From positions 1-32,863 of the forward strand of contig JAICWX010000066.1 in NCBI GenBank assembly GCA_025934635.1: 32,863 bases of DNA, in the 5' to 3' direction. Below, in pieces: positions 31,691 to 32,863 of the stretch. Origin of the DNA: Streptosporangiaceae bacterium. Lineage in GTDB: Bacteria; Actinomycetota; Actinomycetes; Streptosporangiales; Streptosporangiaceae. Position 1 is the stretch's first letter. The number at the start of each line of letters is the position of its first letter. Made by a program: the position numbers and the translations under genes. A model generated the notes under the pieces. The model did no database searches. It saw only the letters and a list, made by a program, of their open reading frames with translations, and was not told the origin of the DNA.

Positions 31691-31762
31691 GCTGGCCGGC
31701 CTGGCTTTTAGCACTGGCAGGGCTGGCCGGCCTGGCTTTAGGGCTAGCCGACCTGGATTTAG
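31691..31762 (+). repeat. Three imperfect 21-bp repeats
   Basis: GCTGGCCGGCCTGGCTTTTAG (31691-31711), a near copy at 31721-31741 and a diverged copy at 31742-31762. They overlap the 3' edge of the methyltransferase relic. Confidence 0.75.
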
Positions 31763-32557
31763 GGCTTGACGGCTACGCCTAGCGCCTGACGGCCACGCCG
31801 CCCCATATGGCCGAGGTGCCCTCGCTCGGCGGCCCGGAGGCTGGCCGCCACTCCTCGACCCGGGGACCACGCCGGGGTCCAGCAGATCCAGCCCGTCGAA
31901 GAACCGGGTGACCTGGGTGTGGCTGCGAGGGGGTGAACTGCTGACGACTGGACCGGTAATACGCCGGGCGACCTCGGCCATCTGCTCCGCGTCGATGTCC
32001 GCGGCGCCATGGGACAGGACCAGGTAGCTTCCCGCTGGCACCGCGCTGATCAGCCGGGCCACGATCCCGTAGGGGTCGTCGCGATCTCCGATGGCGTGCA
32101 TGATCGCGATCAGCATGACCGCTACCGGCTGGGAGAAGTCCAGGATCCGCGATGCCTGGTCCAGGGTCGGCTGCGTATCGCGCAGGTCGGCGTCCAGGTA
32201 GTCGATGAGGCCGTCGTCATGGCTGGCCATCAGGGCCCGGGCGTGGGCCAGCACGATCGGGTCGTAGTCCACATAGACGCCCCGGGGCAGCCGGGCGCGG
32301 CCGACTGGGCGACCTCGTGGGTGTTGTTCGCGGTCGGGGTGCCGGTGCCGATGTCCAGGACTGCCGGATTCCCGCCTGGCCGACCAGGTGCCCCACTGCG
32401 CGGGCGAGGAACGCCCGGTTGGCCCTGCCCCCCGTGGCCACGCCCGGATAGGCGGCGACGGCCTCCTCGGCGGCCTTGCGGTCGGCGGCGTAGTTGTCCT
32501 TGCCGCCCAGCCAGTAGTTATAGATCTAGCCTGGTGAGCAACGCTGGTGTCAAAGGT
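31759..32557 (-). pseudogene. SAM-dependent methyltransferase relic (SAV2177/DUF574 type)
   Basis: The minus strand holds all the landmarks of this family, but in several frames: FDTSVAHQAR (near 32550), then in a second frame YNYWLGGKDNYAADRKAAEE and RANRAFLARAVGHLVGQAGI, then in a third LDIGTGTPTANNTHEVAQ (the SAM-binding loop), then back to VYVDYDPIVLAHARALM, YLDADLRD, PVAVMLIAIMHAIGDRDDPY and SYLVLSHGAADIDAE, and finally a C-terminus ending GVAVKP in yet another frame. At least three, probably four, shifts separate them. The family is common in Streptomyces and relatives, with largely unknown substrates. Several scattered indels argue for old decay, unless sequencing errors explain part of it. 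Confidence 0.8.
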
Positions 32558-32863
32558 GGGGTGATCGTCTCCGGAGCCCGGAGTGCCGCTCGGTCCGCCC
32601 TCGCGCCTTCCGCTGCCGGAAATCACGCGGCCCAAGGTAGCCCGCAGCAACGGGACACCCTATGGACCTGCCGGGGGCTGCTTGAGCCGCGACGATCTTG
32701 CACGGCCGCGGCTCTTCTACGGTGAGCGTCCGGGGTAAGGGCCGGCGTGAGCGCCCGGCTCGCGGGGCGTGTGGTGCCCGTGATGCGTCTGGTGTCAGCC
32801 TGCCGTGTCCCGGCGAGCTCAGCTGGGGGCGTTAACGACATCGGTGGAGCATCAATGCTGCTA
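32558..32863. other. No gene recognised
   Basis: 306 nt to the right edge. Short open frames exist on both strands but lack ribosome binding sites and family features. I see no RNA gene or clear repeat. Confidence 0.4.

Noticed and set aside
31596..31762. Possible CRISPR array
   Set aside because: Units are contiguous or nearly so, with no unique spacers and no cas genes in the window.
32623..32841. A 72-codon minus-strand frame near the right edge
   Set aside because: Thr/Arg/Ala-rich, no ribosome binding site or family feature; it may be chance.
1..32863. tRNA, rRNA or known riboswitches
   Set aside because: I saw no cloverleaf with conserved T-loop sequence and no riboswitch core that I could defend by eye.

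Overview
The window is very GC-rich, uses GTG and TTG starts freely, and carries families typical of filamentous Actinobacteria (an ECF41 sigma factor, DUF1707, a 13E12-type HNH endonuclease, a SAV2177/DUF574-type methyltransferase, and a KstR-like operator). It therefore looks like chromosomal DNA of a Streptosporangiales/Streptomycetales-like actinomycete. I cannot name the genus.

Left part (1-11.5 kb): a single-chain biotin-dependent acyl-CoA carboxylase, translationally coupled to a truncated upstream gene, converges on a CocE/NonD-type serine hydrolase. Divergent from the hydrolase is a FadD17-like acyl-CoA synthetase with a 14-bp KstR-type palindrome just before its ATG, which suggests sterol or side-chain acyl-CoA metabolism. 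Next is a large P-loop NTPase / winged-helix-like / Ser-Thr kinase fusion whose 3' end runs into the antisense of a decayed alpha/beta-hydrolase gene. A SnoaL-like gene, an ECF41 (SigJ-like) sigma factor and a second, divergent SnoaL-like gene follow, the last ending in a perfect 14-bp hairpin.

Middle (12-22.6 kb): a 37-codon gene with a strong ribosome binding site, then an IS1182-like element (12581-14460) with 17-bp inverted repeats. An exact 8-bp target duplication shows that it split a DUF222/HNH endonuclease gene between the central Asn and the last His of its HNH motif. Beyond it are an ABC exporter half-transporter, a small unknown gene, a DUF1707 protein, a hydantoinase-like amidohydrolase with a TSUP exporter in one operon, and a membrane protein.

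Right part (22.7-32.9 kb): five tightly coupled genes (overlaps TGATG, ATGA and GTGA) encode a short Cys/His-cluster protein, an unknown 474-residue protein, a vWA protein, a MoxR-type AAA+ ATPase and a DUF5682-like protein. This matches the architecture of MoxR-vWA NTP-dependent conflict/quality-control cassettes, and it is the best candidate here for a poorly described system. After it comes a plastic tract: a lower-GC secreted Cys-rich protein gene lying between the operon's 3' end and a diverged copy of that 3' end, a frameshifted GT2 glycosyltransferase relic, short tandem repeats, and a multiply frameshifted methyltransferase relic.
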